Part shown: piece by piece, positions 1 to 8,834 of the stretch
Numbering within the stretch: position 1 is the stretch's first letter
Layout of the letters: every line of letters begins with the position of its first letter
Assembly (NCBI RefSeq): GCF_023540835.1
Contig: NZ_JALKCU010000001.1
Span: 372,001-436,000, forward strand
DNA: 64,000 bases
Source: Marivivens geojensis
GTDB lineage: Bacteria > Pseudomonadota > Alphaproteobacteria > Rhodobacterales > Rhodobacteraceae
Reading direction: 5' to 3'
Notes under the pieces: generated by a model
The model's database searches: none
Told to the model about the DNA's origin: nothing
Seen by the model: only the letters and a program-made list of their open reading frames with translations
Made by a program: the position numbers and the translations under genes

Positions 1-3
1 ATT

Positions 4-17
4 AATATACGTATATT
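4..17. promoter_or_regulatory. 14-bp perfect palindrome upstream of the integrase
   Basis: The sequence AATATACGTATATT equals its own reverse complement and lies about 90 bases before the likely integrase start, in AT-rich DNA. Seen: the symmetry and position. Inferred: a regulator or integrase/excisionase arm site near the element's left end. No protein can be assigned. Confidence 0.35.
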
Positions 18-104
18 GTGTATTATTGTGTAGGTTTGTTTCTGGAAGTTTCTTAAAATGTCATGTCATTTATGTATCCAAAATGTATCCAGAAAGGAGT
101 GCAG

Positions 105-1355
105 ATGACACTTGCAACAGACTTAGCAATCCGAAAGTGGAAGCCATCGAAGGACGGTGAAGCTGTCGGTACAGGTGGAAGGACTAGTCTTTACATTCGC
201 GGTTGGAAAACCGGAGCTAAAGCTTTTTACTTCCGTGCTAAGACGTGGATCAAATTGGGTGATTATCCCGACGTTTCTCTTGCGCTCGCAAGGGAGTTAT
301 CAACGGTTGCCAAGCGTATGTCGCGTGAAGGTTTTGGCGTTGATGCTCTCCGTCGTGGTTTTGCGAACGCAAAAACCGCGACAGAGTTTGAAGCGATTGT
401 AAGGGGGGACATTCTGTCCGGGCTTTCAGTCTGTGGCGCCACAACTGCACCTACCTATGATGAGCTCTGGAATGAATGGTACAATGGGCGCAAAGCAAAG
501 CTGCAAGACGGGCCAAGTAGACGTCGACCTGAAGCAATACACTTGCATCACATAAAGCCTGTATTGGGAAATCGACCAATTACAGAAATCAGAAGGCGGG
601 AAATTTTTGATCTTTTAGAGCCACTTTTCCGCGAAAAGCCAGTCACCGCTGGGCATGCACTAGGTCATATACGAGCAGTTTTCGAGCGAGCTGCAAACAG
701 AGAACTGATCGACGCAGACCCGACCCCCAATAAGTCGGCATTTGCCGACGCAATTGCAAGAAGAGACGTAAAGCATCACGGGACATTATCTCCCGACAGG
801 ATGCCAACTTTATGGACATGGCTCGGGACAACCGATGCCAGCAAAGCAACGTGCCTCGCTATTTTGACGGCTATGACTTCGGGTCATAGGATCGGGGTTA
901 TCATTAATGCTGAATGGGGGCATATTAACGAAGAAACCGCTGTTTGGACTGTACCAGCCCGCGCTGACCACGTCACGCCGGGCCGTATGAAGTCCGGGCG
1001 AGAATATGCATTGCGTTTGCCTGATAAACTGCTGGAAAGCTTACTTGACCTTAGACGCTCTCCAACGCAGCGGTATGTGTTTGAAAGTCCAACTACAGCT
1101 GGCCCGATCTCGTCGAACGCTATTCTCAAGACACTAAAGAGATTTGATGCTGATCTCACTGCGCATGGATTTAGAAATGCCATTAAGGGATGGTGTCGAA
1201 GCGCTAATCCGCCAGTGCCTGATCACATTGCTGATGCGTTTTGTGATCATAGTTTACGTGGTCTAGATGCAGCCTATCGACGTGGCGATACCAGTGCTGA
1301 GCGAGCTGATTTGGCAAGGCGTTTGTACAACTTTGTTACGGCGGTATCAGAATGA
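105..1355 (+). CDS. Tyrosine integrase of a small integrative element
   Basis: A 416-residue tyrosine recombinase that should integrate and excise the element occupying the first 5.65 kb. The N-terminal 90 residues resemble the DUF4102 arm-binding domain of P4-type integrases, followed by a core-binding domain and a C-terminal catalytic domain. Visible catalytic residues are Arg262 (SGHRIG), His354 and Arg357 (HGFR), His382 and the nucleophile Tyr391 (AAYRRG). The acidic residue that often follows three positions after the first Arg is absent. The start at 105 is chosen because AAGGAG stands at 94-99; an in-frame ATG at 63 has no such site. Its stop overlaps the next start by 4 bases. The tRNA target is inferred to lie just upstream of base 1. 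Confidence 0.9.
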   Translation: MTLATDLAIRKWKPSKDGEAVGTGGRTSLYIRGWKTGAKAFYFRAKTWIKLGDYPDVSLALARELSTVAKRMSREGFGVDALRRGFANAKTATEFEAIVRGDILSGLSVCGATTAPTYDELWNEWYNGRKAKLQDGPSRRRPEAIHLHHIKPVLGNRPITEIRRREIFDLLEPLFREKPVTAGHALGHIRAVFERAANRELIDADPTPNKSAFADAIARRDVKHHGTLSPDRMPTLWTWLGTTDASKATCLAILTAMTSGHRIGVIINAEWGHINEETAVWTVPARADHVTPGRMKSGREYALRLPDKLLESLLDLRRSPTQRYVFESPTTAGPISSNAILKTLKRFDADLTAHGFRNAIKGWCRSANPPVPDHIADAFCDHSLRGLDAAYRRGDTSAERADLARRLYNFVTAVSE

Positions 1356-1759
1356 CTGATGAAAAACGCGCCCTAGTCCGCGCGAAAATTATACATGAAC
1401 TTCTGGACTACGAAGCAAATGGTGACAGGCGTCACCTAGCTACCATTGCCGAGATGATGGCAGAACATATCGGAGTGCCTGATGCCGGTGCCGAAATAGC
1501 TGCCATCTTATTATCTGAAAAGACGTTACCAAAGTTGAAGGCAAAAATTGGAATAAATCAGCAAGTAGAGGATGCTCTCATACGCCATCTTTGGATCGGT
1601 TGGAGGGGACAGAGGCCAAACCACGAAGTCTACACGGCTATTAAAAAAGTCCTCATCCAGAACAATTTGCCAGGGTGGGGCATGACCAACGAGGGTGCTG
1701 AGGAACGCATTCGCAAACGCATCGAGCGTATGGGGCTCGATAAAGTGGACAATTCGTAA
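1352..1759 (+). CDS. Unknown protein coupled to the integrase
   Basis: I do not recognise this 135-residue protein. Its ATG overlaps the integrase TGA (ATGA), so the two are probably translationally coupled. It looks soluble and mostly helical, with charged N- and C-terminal ends; there is no signal peptide, membrane segment or cysteine cluster. The position between integrase and AlpA-like gene fits a cargo or accessory function of the element, for example control of excision, but nothing in the sequence shows this. Composition matches the other genes of the element. Confidence 0.7.
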   Translation: MTDEKRALVRAKIIHELLDYEANGDRRHLATIAEMMAEHIGVPDAGAEIAAILLSEKTLPKLKAKIGINQQVEDALIRHLWIGWRGQRPNHEVYTAIKKVLIQNNLPGWGMTNEGAEERIRKRIERMGLDKVDNS

Positions 1760-1828
1760 AAACTTGTCCTTGGACGGACCATTAGTATCTGTGTTCATTG
1801 CTGTGTCAGGACAAAACGGAGCGTATCC

Positions 1829-2023
1829 ATGCCTGACACTCTCAACCAAATCCGCTGGTTGAATGCCCAGCAAGTTGCAGCGCGCTATGGCTGCGGTCGT
1901 GTAACCGTTTACCGGATGGTAAAACGCGGTTTAATTCCAGCACCAATCCAGTTTTCTGGGCGAATGAGCCGTTGGGACATTCAGGCTCTCGACGCAGCCG
2001 ACACAAGTCGCGGCAGCAAATAA
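1829..2023 (+). CDS. AlpA/MerR-like winged-helix regulator or excisionase
   Basis: A 64-residue protein with a helix-turn-helix of the AlpA / MerR-like excisionase type: a 'WLNAQQVAARYGCGRVTVYR' helix pair, then a 'KRGLIPAPIQFSGRMSRW' wing, the usual order in this family. Known AlpA proteins act as transcription activators or directionality factors in P4-like elements. A purine-rich GGAG (1819-1822) precedes the ATG. It stands alone between the unknown gene and the primase-helicase gene, the usual place for such a switch. Whether it activates integrase expression or acts directly in excision cannot be told. Confidence 0.8.
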   Translation: MPDTLNQIRWLNAQQVAARYGCGRVTVYRMVKRGLIPAPIQFSGRMSRWDIQALDAADTSRGSK

Positions 2024-2038
2024 CACAACCCGTCTGCT

Positions 2039-5000
2039 TTGGAGACCCCGGGTTCATATTCCCCAGTCGCGCACTGGGCATTTGACGCTGGTCCGCCGGC
2101 CACTAAGTGGCTCGATGTGGATCAAGTCAAATCAGCGCTGAATGAACGCGCTGAAGAGCTTTTCCAACAGTTCTGGGGTGAGCCTGAGCGGCCTAGTGCG
2201 CGCGAATGGCGGGCCAAGGGAACCACTAGCAAAGCGATGATTATGCGCGGCGCAAAACGTGGTCTCTGGTATAACCACAAAACTGGCGAGGGCGGCACTC
2301 TATTAGATTTTGTTGCCATCGAGATGTCGGGCCTTTCATCGGCGAGGGATGACTTTAATCGCGTTTTGCAGGATGCTGCGCGGCTTTGCGGCGCAGACCC
2401 TGATGAACCTTTGGATATGGAAGTCATCCAGGCCAAGGCTGCTGCACGCATTGCTCAACAGGCGATAGAGGAAAAAGAAGAAACAGCGCGCCGTGAGTTA
2501 ATCATTGAAGCACTAAAGTCTCGAAGCGAACCAATCGAGGGCAGTCCAGCGGCTGCTTATCTCCGTAGTCGTGGAATTTCTCAGGTTCCCAAAGGTTGGG
2601 CCTATGTACCTCCCGTACCTGACTTGCCGGTAAAACATGCAAGATTTGCAGCATTAGTTGCCTTTGGCGAGGATGATACCGGTCAGGTAAAAGGCGGGCA
2701 GCGTATTTTACTTACTCCAAATGGCGCCAAAGCTGAGGTTGAGGTCCGGAAGGTAGGGTTCGGCCAAATAAACGGATGTCCAGTCAGGCTAAATAAAGGC
2801 TGTAATGGACCGCTCATTATCGCAGAAGGACCTGAGACTGCTGCTGCAATCGCACAGGTTGTAGATCACGAAGTCTGGGCAGTTTTTGGAGTTTCAGGGT
2901 TTGCCGGGGTCTCAGTACCAGTGGGCCGCGAAGTCATACTGTGCCCTGATCAAGATGCTGCCGATAGCCCAGCTGGAAAGACATTTTCTAAAGCCGTCCA
3001 GGCATTGGTTGAAAAAGGTGTCGTTGTCAGGATTGCGATTGCACCTGAACCAGAGGGTAGCAAGCGTGATCTCAATGACACGTTGATACACCAAGGCGCT
3101 GAGGCGGTCAGGAATGCGATAAAAGCTGCCAAGATTGTCAAACATTGCGAAGCAGTGGATTGTGAAGAGTTCTTCTCCCTTCCGGAAATCACTGCCGAAG
3201 ATGCACGGCTAATTTTACGTGATGAGGTGGAAGCTGGACTACGGCGCCCAGGTGTCACGTTGATTGAGGCGACCCTAGGCTTGGGAAAAACCTCCGCTAC
3301 GATTTCCGCACTTGATGACCTACTGGCGACCAGTGACGCGGGTGCAGTTGTTCTTGCAGTACCAATTCATCGTTTGGGCAGACAAATGGTCAAAGATATT
3401 CGCGCGGTTGTGCCAAAGCATCGCGTCGTACAAGTGTACGGGGCAGAGGCCCAAGACCCTTTCAATCCGGATGAAACAGTCTGTAAGCGGCTTGACGAAT
3501 ATCGCGAGCAAGCTTCGCTCATGTTGGACGTCGAAGAGTTATGCAGTGTATGTGCGTGGAAAGACAAATGCCTGCACCAGACAAGCAGATCGATGTGCGC
3601 CGACGTATATATCGTTTCACACCAACGATTGAAATCTGATGGATTGCCGTTGAAGCAGTGGCAACACCTTCTTGCAACGGTTGTCGATGAAAATCCTGTA
3701 AACGCTTTAGTTTCGGCATCTGGCCGTGGAGTGCCTTTATCAGCTCTGATTGAAGCGCCAACCCGCATTTCAAACAAGGAAGGCTGGCAGAGCTTTGCGG
3801 ATGCGGATGCTGAAGCGAGTTTAAAGCGGTATCGGAAGAAAATTAAGGAAACGATAATCGCGAACGGAGAAGGTTACCTACGGAGACAAGCGCTAGAAAA
3901 ATGGACGATTGAAGAGGTCGATGGGGCCCGAAAGTTAGAGTGGCGACGCAAGATTAAGGATCCAAGTCATCCCGAAGTGAGCGGCAACAAAAGTCTACCG
4001 ACGATTAATCGTCTCCTGAAGGAGTTTGAGCGGCTGTTGGTCAAAGACGAAAGTCACGACTTTAATGCACGGGTAGAAATCCGAAAAGGTGGACAAGGCC
4101 TCGAAATCCTATTGAACACTTTGCGGCCAATTAATGAAGCCTGGCTTCAGGCCCCAGTGCTGATGCTTGATGCTACCGCAAATGTTGAAATAGCGGCGCT
4201 CTTGGCCGGTCAGGAATTGGCACATCACGTCGAGATAAGAGCTTCTGAGAATATCGCGATAAAACAAGCTATCGACTTGTCTGGTGCAAAGAGCCACTTC
4301 TTTGCGCGCGGTAGGACTACAGGAAACGTAGCACGGATAAGCAATTGGATTAGGTTGCAGACGCTAACGGGTGGACAGACTGCCGTTATAAGCAACAAGC
4401 GAACGATTGAAGCTCTGGACCTGCCCGACAGTGTGGCAAAAGCACATTTCAACGCCCTGCGTGGGTTGAACAATATGCAGGAGACCGATCATCTCATTAT
4501 CATCGGCCGCACTCTTCCTCCGGAGGCTGCAATCGCTCGTTATGTCGCCGCCCTTTGGGGCGAACCAGTAACCGGCGGATTAGTGCGTGATGCGTCGATC
4601 AAACGGATTGAAATAGGTGCGGCTGGAAAAGCGCAAATCGTAAAGAGAGTTGGCACATCTCACAGCTGCCCCAAAGGTCAAGCAGTGCTGGCTATGATCC
4701 GCGACAACGAAGTTATTCAGGCGATCGGTAGACTTCGAGGCGCCAACCGCAAGGCTCCGGCACGCGTTACTTTAATTTCGGATGCTGTTACTGGCTACGC
4801 CGTCGAACCAGTGACGTTAAAATCTGAAATTAAGCTCTCAAACATTCTGTGGCCGATGCTGTCACGTGGCGTTGCCTTCCTTTCAGCGGCGCAAGCCGCA
4901 AAAGCTTATCCTGACTTATATGCGAGCCAACAGGCGGCGCAAAAGGTATTTGGCGCTGCAAATGACTGGACAACTTTTCCCATAAAGAGCCTTTATGGAA

Positions 5001-5353
5001 AAGGTTGTGCAGTCGCTACAATAAGGACACCACGGTCTAGAATTACGACTACAGCTTTGATTGCTCCGTGGATTACTGATGTTCATGAGGAGATCGAAAA
5101 GCATTTACCTGGTGCGCTAGTGTTAAATGTCGAATGGCCGCCGAATGCGCGCGCGCCTGAAAATGCTGCTCAGTTTAACAATGAGGCCCAGCACGCAGAA
5201 GTGCTTGAAAGTGCAGCGGCAAACCGAATGCGAAAACTTGCAGACCCGGACGGTGTATCGCGAACACCGGAAGCTATTGAAGCAGTTTGGGATTGGGCAG
5301 AAGCCTTGGCAAAAAAGCTTCAACATAAAGATGCAGAAGACGGTAATGCCTAA
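2039..5353 (+). CDS. Toprim primase fused to an Fe-S-type helicase
   Basis: A protein of up to 1104 residues, probably the replication protein of the element. The first 100 residues resemble the N-terminal region of phage-type primases (motif 'GLWYNHKTGEGGTLLDFV'). A Toprim domain follows at about 255-350, with IIAEGPETA and the acidic pair in ILCPDQDAAD. From about 400 it looks like a superfamily 2 helicase: Walker A-like ATLGLGKTS (Lys417), VVDENP (Asp550-Glu551) as motif II and IQAIGRLRG as motif VI. Four cysteines at 502, 505, 511 and 520 lie between motifs I and II, where XPD and DinG carry an Fe-S cluster. The start is uncertain: a TTG at 2039, 15 bases after the previous stop, gives the longest frame; GTG at 2117 is possible. 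Confidence 0.8.
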   Translation: METPGSYSPVAHWAFDAGPPATKWLDVDQVKSALNERAEELFQQFWGEPERPSAREWRAKGTTSKAMIMRGAKRGLWYNHKTGEGGTLLDFVAIEMSGLSSARDDFNRVLQDAARLCGADPDEPLDMEVIQAKAAARIAQQAIEEKEETARRELIIEALKSRSEPIEGSPAAAYLRSRGISQVPKGWAYVPPVPDLPVKHARFAALVAFGEDDTGQVKGGQRILLTPNGAKAEVEVRKVGFGQINGCPVRLNKGCNGPLIIAEGPETAAAIAQVVDHEVWAVFGVSGFAGVSVPVGREVILCPDQDAADSPAGKTFSKAVQALVEKGVVVRIAIAPEPEGSKRDLNDTLIHQGAEAVRNAIKAAKIVKHCEAVDCEEFFSLPEITAEDARLILRDEVEAGLRRPGVTLIEATLGLGKTSATISALDDLLATSDAGAVVLAVPIHRLGRQMVKDIRAVVPKHRVVQVYGAEAQDPFNPDETVCKRLDEYREQASLMLDVEELCSVCAWKDKCLHQTSRSMCADVYIVSHQRLKSDGLPLKQWQHLLATVVDENPVNALVSASGRGVPLSALIEAPTRISNKEGWQSFADADAEASLKRYRKKIKETIIANGEGYLRRQALEKWTIEEVDGARKLEWRRKIKDPSHPEVSGNKSLPTINRLLKEFERLLVKDESHDFNARVEIRKGGQGLEILLNTLRPINEAWLQAPVLMLDATANVEIAALLAGQELAHHVEIRASENIAIKQAIDLSGAKSHFFARGRTTGNVARISNWIRLQTLTGGQTAVISNKRTIEALDLPDSVAKAHFNALRGLNNMQETDHLIIIGRTLPPEAAIARYVAALWGEPVTGGLVRDASIKRIEIGAAGKAQIVKRVGTSHSCPKGQAVLAMIRDNEVIQAIGRLRGANRKAPARVTLISDAVTGYAVEPVTLKSEIKLSNILWPMLSRGVAFLSAAQAAKAYPDLYASQQAAQKVFGAANDWTTFPIKSLYGKGCAVATIRTPRSRITTTALIAPWITDVHEEIEKHLPGALVLNVEWPPNARAPENAAQFNNEAQHAEVLESAAANRMRKLADPDGVSRTPEAIEAVWDWAEALAKKLQHKDAEDGNA

Positions 5354-5381
5354 TAGCGGTTATCATTCAAAGTCGCTCCTA

Positions 5382-5404
5382 CCACTTTGGTATTTCCAGA
5401 GTGG
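5382..5404. repeat. Imperfect hairpin after the primase-helicase gene
   Basis: CCACTTTGG and CCAGAGTGG pair at eight of nine positions around a 5-base loop, 28 bases after the preceding stop. There is no T-tract. It could be a weak terminator or part of a replication origin; neither can be shown. Confidence 0.3.
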
Positions 5405-5625
5405 CGCACTTAGCCCCGATGACCTCAGCAATGTGCGAATTCATTCACTATTGGCAGCGTAGTTTCTTAATGCGCAAAATAAGCGGGTCCTTCTCGAATA
5501 ACCCCGCTGCGAGTGGTTCGGGCCGCTGACTTTGGCTAGCGATGGGGTGTCCTATAGGGAGGTCAACAGGCCCCTCGGAAATTAAGCGAGCCGGTGAATT
5601 ACTTTTGGGTCACCAAAGAACCTCT

Positions 5626-5650
5626 GGTTCGAATCTTGTTGCCACCGCCA
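5626..5650 (+). other. attR: duplicated 3' end of a tRNA gene
   Basis: The run starting GGTTCGAATC and ending TTGCCACCGCCA looks exactly like a tRNA T-loop, 3' acceptor strand, discriminator G and CCA. The bases before it cannot form a T-stem with it (two of five pairs fail) and no 5' half lies upstream, so this is not a functional tRNA. Inferred: it is the displaced 3' end of the target tRNA, with the crossover near the T-arm, and the restored tRNA lies just upstream of the window. G73 fits tRNA-Ser, Asp, Asn or Glu. Confidence 0.65.
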
Positions 5651-6466
5651 TTTCCCCTTTACAAAACTTCACATCGGACGCACTGGGCGTAATTTCCTCG
5701 TGAAATCAAAGGGACTTAGCAACGTTCAAGGGGCTACTGAGAGTAAACATTTCGGCAAAGTCGGTCTCAAACGGCGATTTGTCTCAAAAGCAACGAACCT
5801 CGTGGATTTTAGGCCCTTGTTTCAAAGTTATTTAAAATCAGTGTGTTGGTGAAATTTCGCCTCTTTGAATTTTCCAGATGATAACTCCTGAGCAGTCGAT
5901 CCTATGCAAGAACTGATTGGTAAGCGCGTATTTAACTCCTTGTAGCGAACGGCACAAAGCGGACCTTCAGGCATGCTGCGGCGAACAGCGGCTTTGAGCC
6001 CACACTGTGAATTCGAACTTTGTGTTGCGAGCGCTCGCAGCACAAATAATGCTGCATCTGCTCAGTTGCCGGTGTCGCGATGCAGCAAAGAAACCGGTCA
6101 GTCATACGAACCGCCGCGAGCATGAAATGGCCAATTAACACACTGCGGACATGGCTCAATTCTGCGCGCCTGCATCGTGGCCCGCGAAGATCGCGTTTTT
6201 TCTTTGTAAGGCAATCGGGCGGATGTTGCGTTCAACGGCATTAGCCGTCAGAACTACGCGGTATTCTTGCGAGGAACTCATTTGTAGCATCCATAGAGAT
6301 ACTCCCTTCAAATCTATGAAGGGTCGGAATCGCAGAATAAAGTCATCACTGAAAGGTGGGGTCTAATCTGCGCTTACAATAGATCTGGAAAGGGTTGAAG
6401 CTATGTTTCGGAAGTCATTAACGGCATATCTACGAGACCACAATTTGGGGGCGAACTGATAGGTGC
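5651..6466. other. Region without a convincing gene
   Basis: About 800 bases with only short frames that have no ribosome-binding site or recognisable motif. The stretch around 5940-6200 resembles, from memory, degenerate intergenic repeat sequence common in Roseobacter genomes (alternating CGAAC, GCGGAC and GCTGC words). No RNA gene or transposase fragment could be recognised. Confidence 0.4.
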
Positions 6467-7585
6467 TCATTGACGGGTCGCCACAAGAGTGGCGCTTATA
6501 GGCTCCAGGACAAATGTACCCGCGTGAGCCAGTGATGCAAATGTGGTCAGCGTCTCGTGCGGAATGACACTCATCAATGCGGCGAACTTAGTGTGCGTAG
6601 TTCCATCCAATGTATCCACTTTTGATATGTCTACCACTCGGACACCGTTTGCTGCCGCAAGAGATTGAACTCGGGGATCGTTTATATCTGTTGTTCCCAC
6701 TCTGCGACGTGATCCCGCCAGCCGTTCCGAAAACCGCAAAACGCGATCATCTGGAGAAACGAGCAGGGTCATCGGCGGGTTCAGCTCGCCAATGGTTTGT
6801 ATCTGACGGCGAAAGACATCTATGTCGATATCCGGCGCGGCCAGTACCACATTTTCCAAACGTTCGATTACCCTGTCCTGGCCGCTTAGCCTGAGCTGGC
6901 GTAGAGCCTCGGCGACAAGAAAGCCGCCCATGCTGTGCCCAAACAAGGTGATGTTTCCGACTGCCGGGTCGGCAGCGGCAATCGTCAGCAGTTCAACCAG
7001 ATCGTCCCGCGAATAGGTGACAGCATCCTTATCGGCGACATAGCCCGTCATGGATGCGGCAGACGGCCAGGCAAAGAGGATGGGCAATTCCTCTAGGTTT
7101 CCGTCGACAGAAATTTGCGCCAGCCGGAACAGGGATTCCGCGAAGTTATAGTTATAGCCATGAACAAAGATCAAGACATCGCGCTTGCCTGTGACGTTGG
7201 TACCTCGACTGGATCGCAATAAGCCAACATCCAACGTAAATTCTGGCAGAACCGTTCGATTTGTCACGGCAAAGCTAGTCTGTAGGTCCGGTTGGGACAC
7301 TGGCCATTCAATCTGTGTGACATTGTGAATTGGTGGAATGGAGATCGTGAACGCTTCATAGTTGAGCGCGGGTGCTCGAACGTCGGAGTAGCTGCCTGTG
7401 CTGATATCTCGTGCGCGTGTCGTGGCAACGAGAAGGCTCACGCTTTGAGCCGTAGTGTCGTCTTCAGCGACAACTGACAGCGTCTCTGGTCCGAGTCGTA
7501 GTGCACAACCAGCCGCCGCAAGGAACAGCAAAATAGGAAGCAACCGGGTCAAAGGGTTGAAATCATTGCGTTGGGGAAGGATCAC
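6467..7585 (-). CDS. Lipoprotein alpha/beta hydrolase (DUF900 type)
   Basis: A 372-residue predicted serine hydrolase. The N-terminus has a hydrophobic stretch ending in a lipobox (LAAAGC), so it is probably a lipoprotein. The core shows the oxyanion strand VLIFVHGYN, the nucleophile elbow GHSMGG and, after it, AAPDID, the arrangement typical of the DUF900 alpha/beta hydrolase family. Substrate is unknown. The frame begins with GTG; no better start is visible. It is followed and preceded by gaps, so it is probably transcribed alone on the minus strand, downstream of the ABC exporter operon but 118 bases from its last gene. Confidence 0.85.
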   Translation of the reverse strand: MILPQRNDFNPLTRLLPILLFLAAAGCALRLGPETLSVVAEDDTTAQSVSLLVATTRARDISTGSYSDVRAPALNYEAFTISIPPIHNVTQIEWPVSQPDLQTSFAVTNRTVLPEFTLDVGLLRSSRGTNVTGKRDVLIFVHGYNYNFAESLFRLAQISVDGNLEELPILFAWPSAASMTGYVADKDAVTYSRDDLVELLTIAAADPAVGNITLFGHSMGGFLVAEALRQLRLSGQDRVIERLENVVLAAPDIDIDVFRRQIQTIGELNPPMTLLVSPDDRVLRFSERLAGSRRRVGTTDINDPRVQSLAAANGVRVVDISKVDTLDGTTHTKFAALMSVIPHETLTTFASLAHAGTFVLEPISATLVATRQ

Positions 7586-7703
7586 TCAGTGTATTCCTCG
7601 TGCTGTAAAATTTAAGGTCTATCCGTCACGTTCCGTATTCTACATGGATGCCCTGACACTGTGAGAACGTTGTTTGCTGGCGCACTCCACACATCTGTAA
7701 TGG

Positions 7704-8834
7704 TCATCCGGACAAACTCATTGAACGACGAAACAGCGCGAGGCTCGCGAGGAAAAACCCGGTGCCCAATCCGGCCATCAACGACAATTCGAACCAGACT
7801 GCACTTGGACCGGCCCCCCTGAACACAACCGCCTTAGCGAATGCCAGAAAGTGCCGTGACGGCAAGACCATGGTCAGTCGTTGCACGATGTCTGGCTGGC
7901 TTTCGACCGCGCCCATGCCGCCCGACAGCATGATGATCGGGATCACGACCATAATCACCAAAAGTGCGAATTGCGCCATGCTACGCGCCAAAGTGCCCAG
8001 AAACATTCCGATTGCGGCAGCGGCGGCCAGATAAATCGCAGTTCCGGTCAGAAGCAAAGGAATCGATCCCGCCACCGGCACCTGCAACACCTGCTGCACA
8101 ACGAAGAACAGCGACAGCGTGAAGGCCGCCAGCACCACGACGACATTGGCCAGCACCTTCGATAACGCGATCTCGAAGGGCGTCAACGGCATCACCATCA
8201 AATGCTCGATGGTGCCCTGCTCGCGTTCGCGCAGCATTGCGGCCCCGGTCAGCGCGATCGTCAATAGCGAGAGCTGGTTCAGGAGCGAGGACACGGCCTT
8301 GAACCAGACCGGGTTGCCATTGGGGTTGAAGGCGCGGCGCAGTTCCAGTTGCAAGGCGGGGGCTGGCGCGTCCGGGCTGCCCGAAAGAAAAGCGCGGGTC
8401 TCTGAGAGCAGGATGTTGGCGATGTAATCGGTGCCAAGCTGCGCCTGACTGACTGCGGTAGCATCGACCTCAAGCTGGGCGGCGGGCATCAGGCCGGCGA
8501 TCACATCTGCCTCGAATCCGGGCGGAAAGCTGAGGACGAACATGATCTGCCCCGCGTCCATTTCAGGCCTTACCTGATCAGGTGTTATCATCACCGGCGG
8601 TTGGAACCACGGGGGGCCAAGTGCGTCGGTGAGTTGCCGGGTCAACGCAGAGCTGTCCTCGTCAAGAATGGCGATGGCTGCGTTATAAACCGTGTCTCCG
8701 GCCCCGCTGGCCTCGAGCATCACGGCGACAACAAACGACCACATGATCAGGATCACCATCACCGGATCGCCGAGCACACTTTTCAGCTCTTTACCTGCGA
8801 GCCAGAAGATATTTGTCAGCCTTCGCATGATCAC
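7704..8834 (-). CDS. ABC-2 type exporter permease (YhhJ-like)
   Basis: A 376-residue membrane protein of the ABC-2 permease family: one N-terminal membrane segment, a large extracytoplasmic domain of about 150 residues, then five or so membrane segments from about residue 180. The motif around 'REREQGTIEHLMVMPLTPFE' is the usual coupling segment of this family. Its start overlaps the stop of the RbbA-like gene (ATGA), so the two are coupled. With the HlyD adaptor and the fused ATPase it forms a system laid out like E. coli YhiI-RbbA-YhhJ. The substrate is not indicated; efflux of a toxic or hydrophobic compound is a reasonable inference given the TetR gene in the operon. Confidence 0.88.
   Translation of the reverse strand: MIMRRLTNIFWLAGKELKSVLGDPVMVILIMWSFVVAVMLEASGAGDTVYNAAIAILDEDSSALTRQLTDALGPPWFQPPVMITPDQVRPEMDAGQIMFVLSFPPGFEADVIAGLMPAAQLEVDATAVSQAQLGTDYIANILLSETRAFLSGSPDAPAPALQLELRRAFNPNGNPVWFKAVSSLLNQLSLLTIALTGAAMLREREQGTIEHLMVMPLTPFEIALSKVLANVVVVLAAFTLSLFFVVQQVLQVPVAGSIPLLLTGTAIYLAAAAAIGMFLGTLARSMAQFALLVIMVVIPIIMLSGGMGAVESQPDIVQRLTMVLPSRHFLAFAKAVVFRGAGPSAVWFELSLMAGLGTGFFLASLALFRRSMSLSG

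Noticed and set aside
63-104. Earlier integrase start at 63
   Set aside because: It lacks a ribosome-binding site, whereas the ATG at 105 has AAGGAG at the right distance.
5501-5650. Complete tRNA or two-piece tmRNA ending at 5650
   Set aside because: The upstream bases do not pair with the acceptor or T-arm, and no tag-coding piece is visible, so only the 3' end is tRNA-like.
5932-6366. Short frames on both strands in the gap before the hydrolase
   Set aside because: They lack ribosome-binding sites and recognisable domains. The DNA resembles repeat debris.
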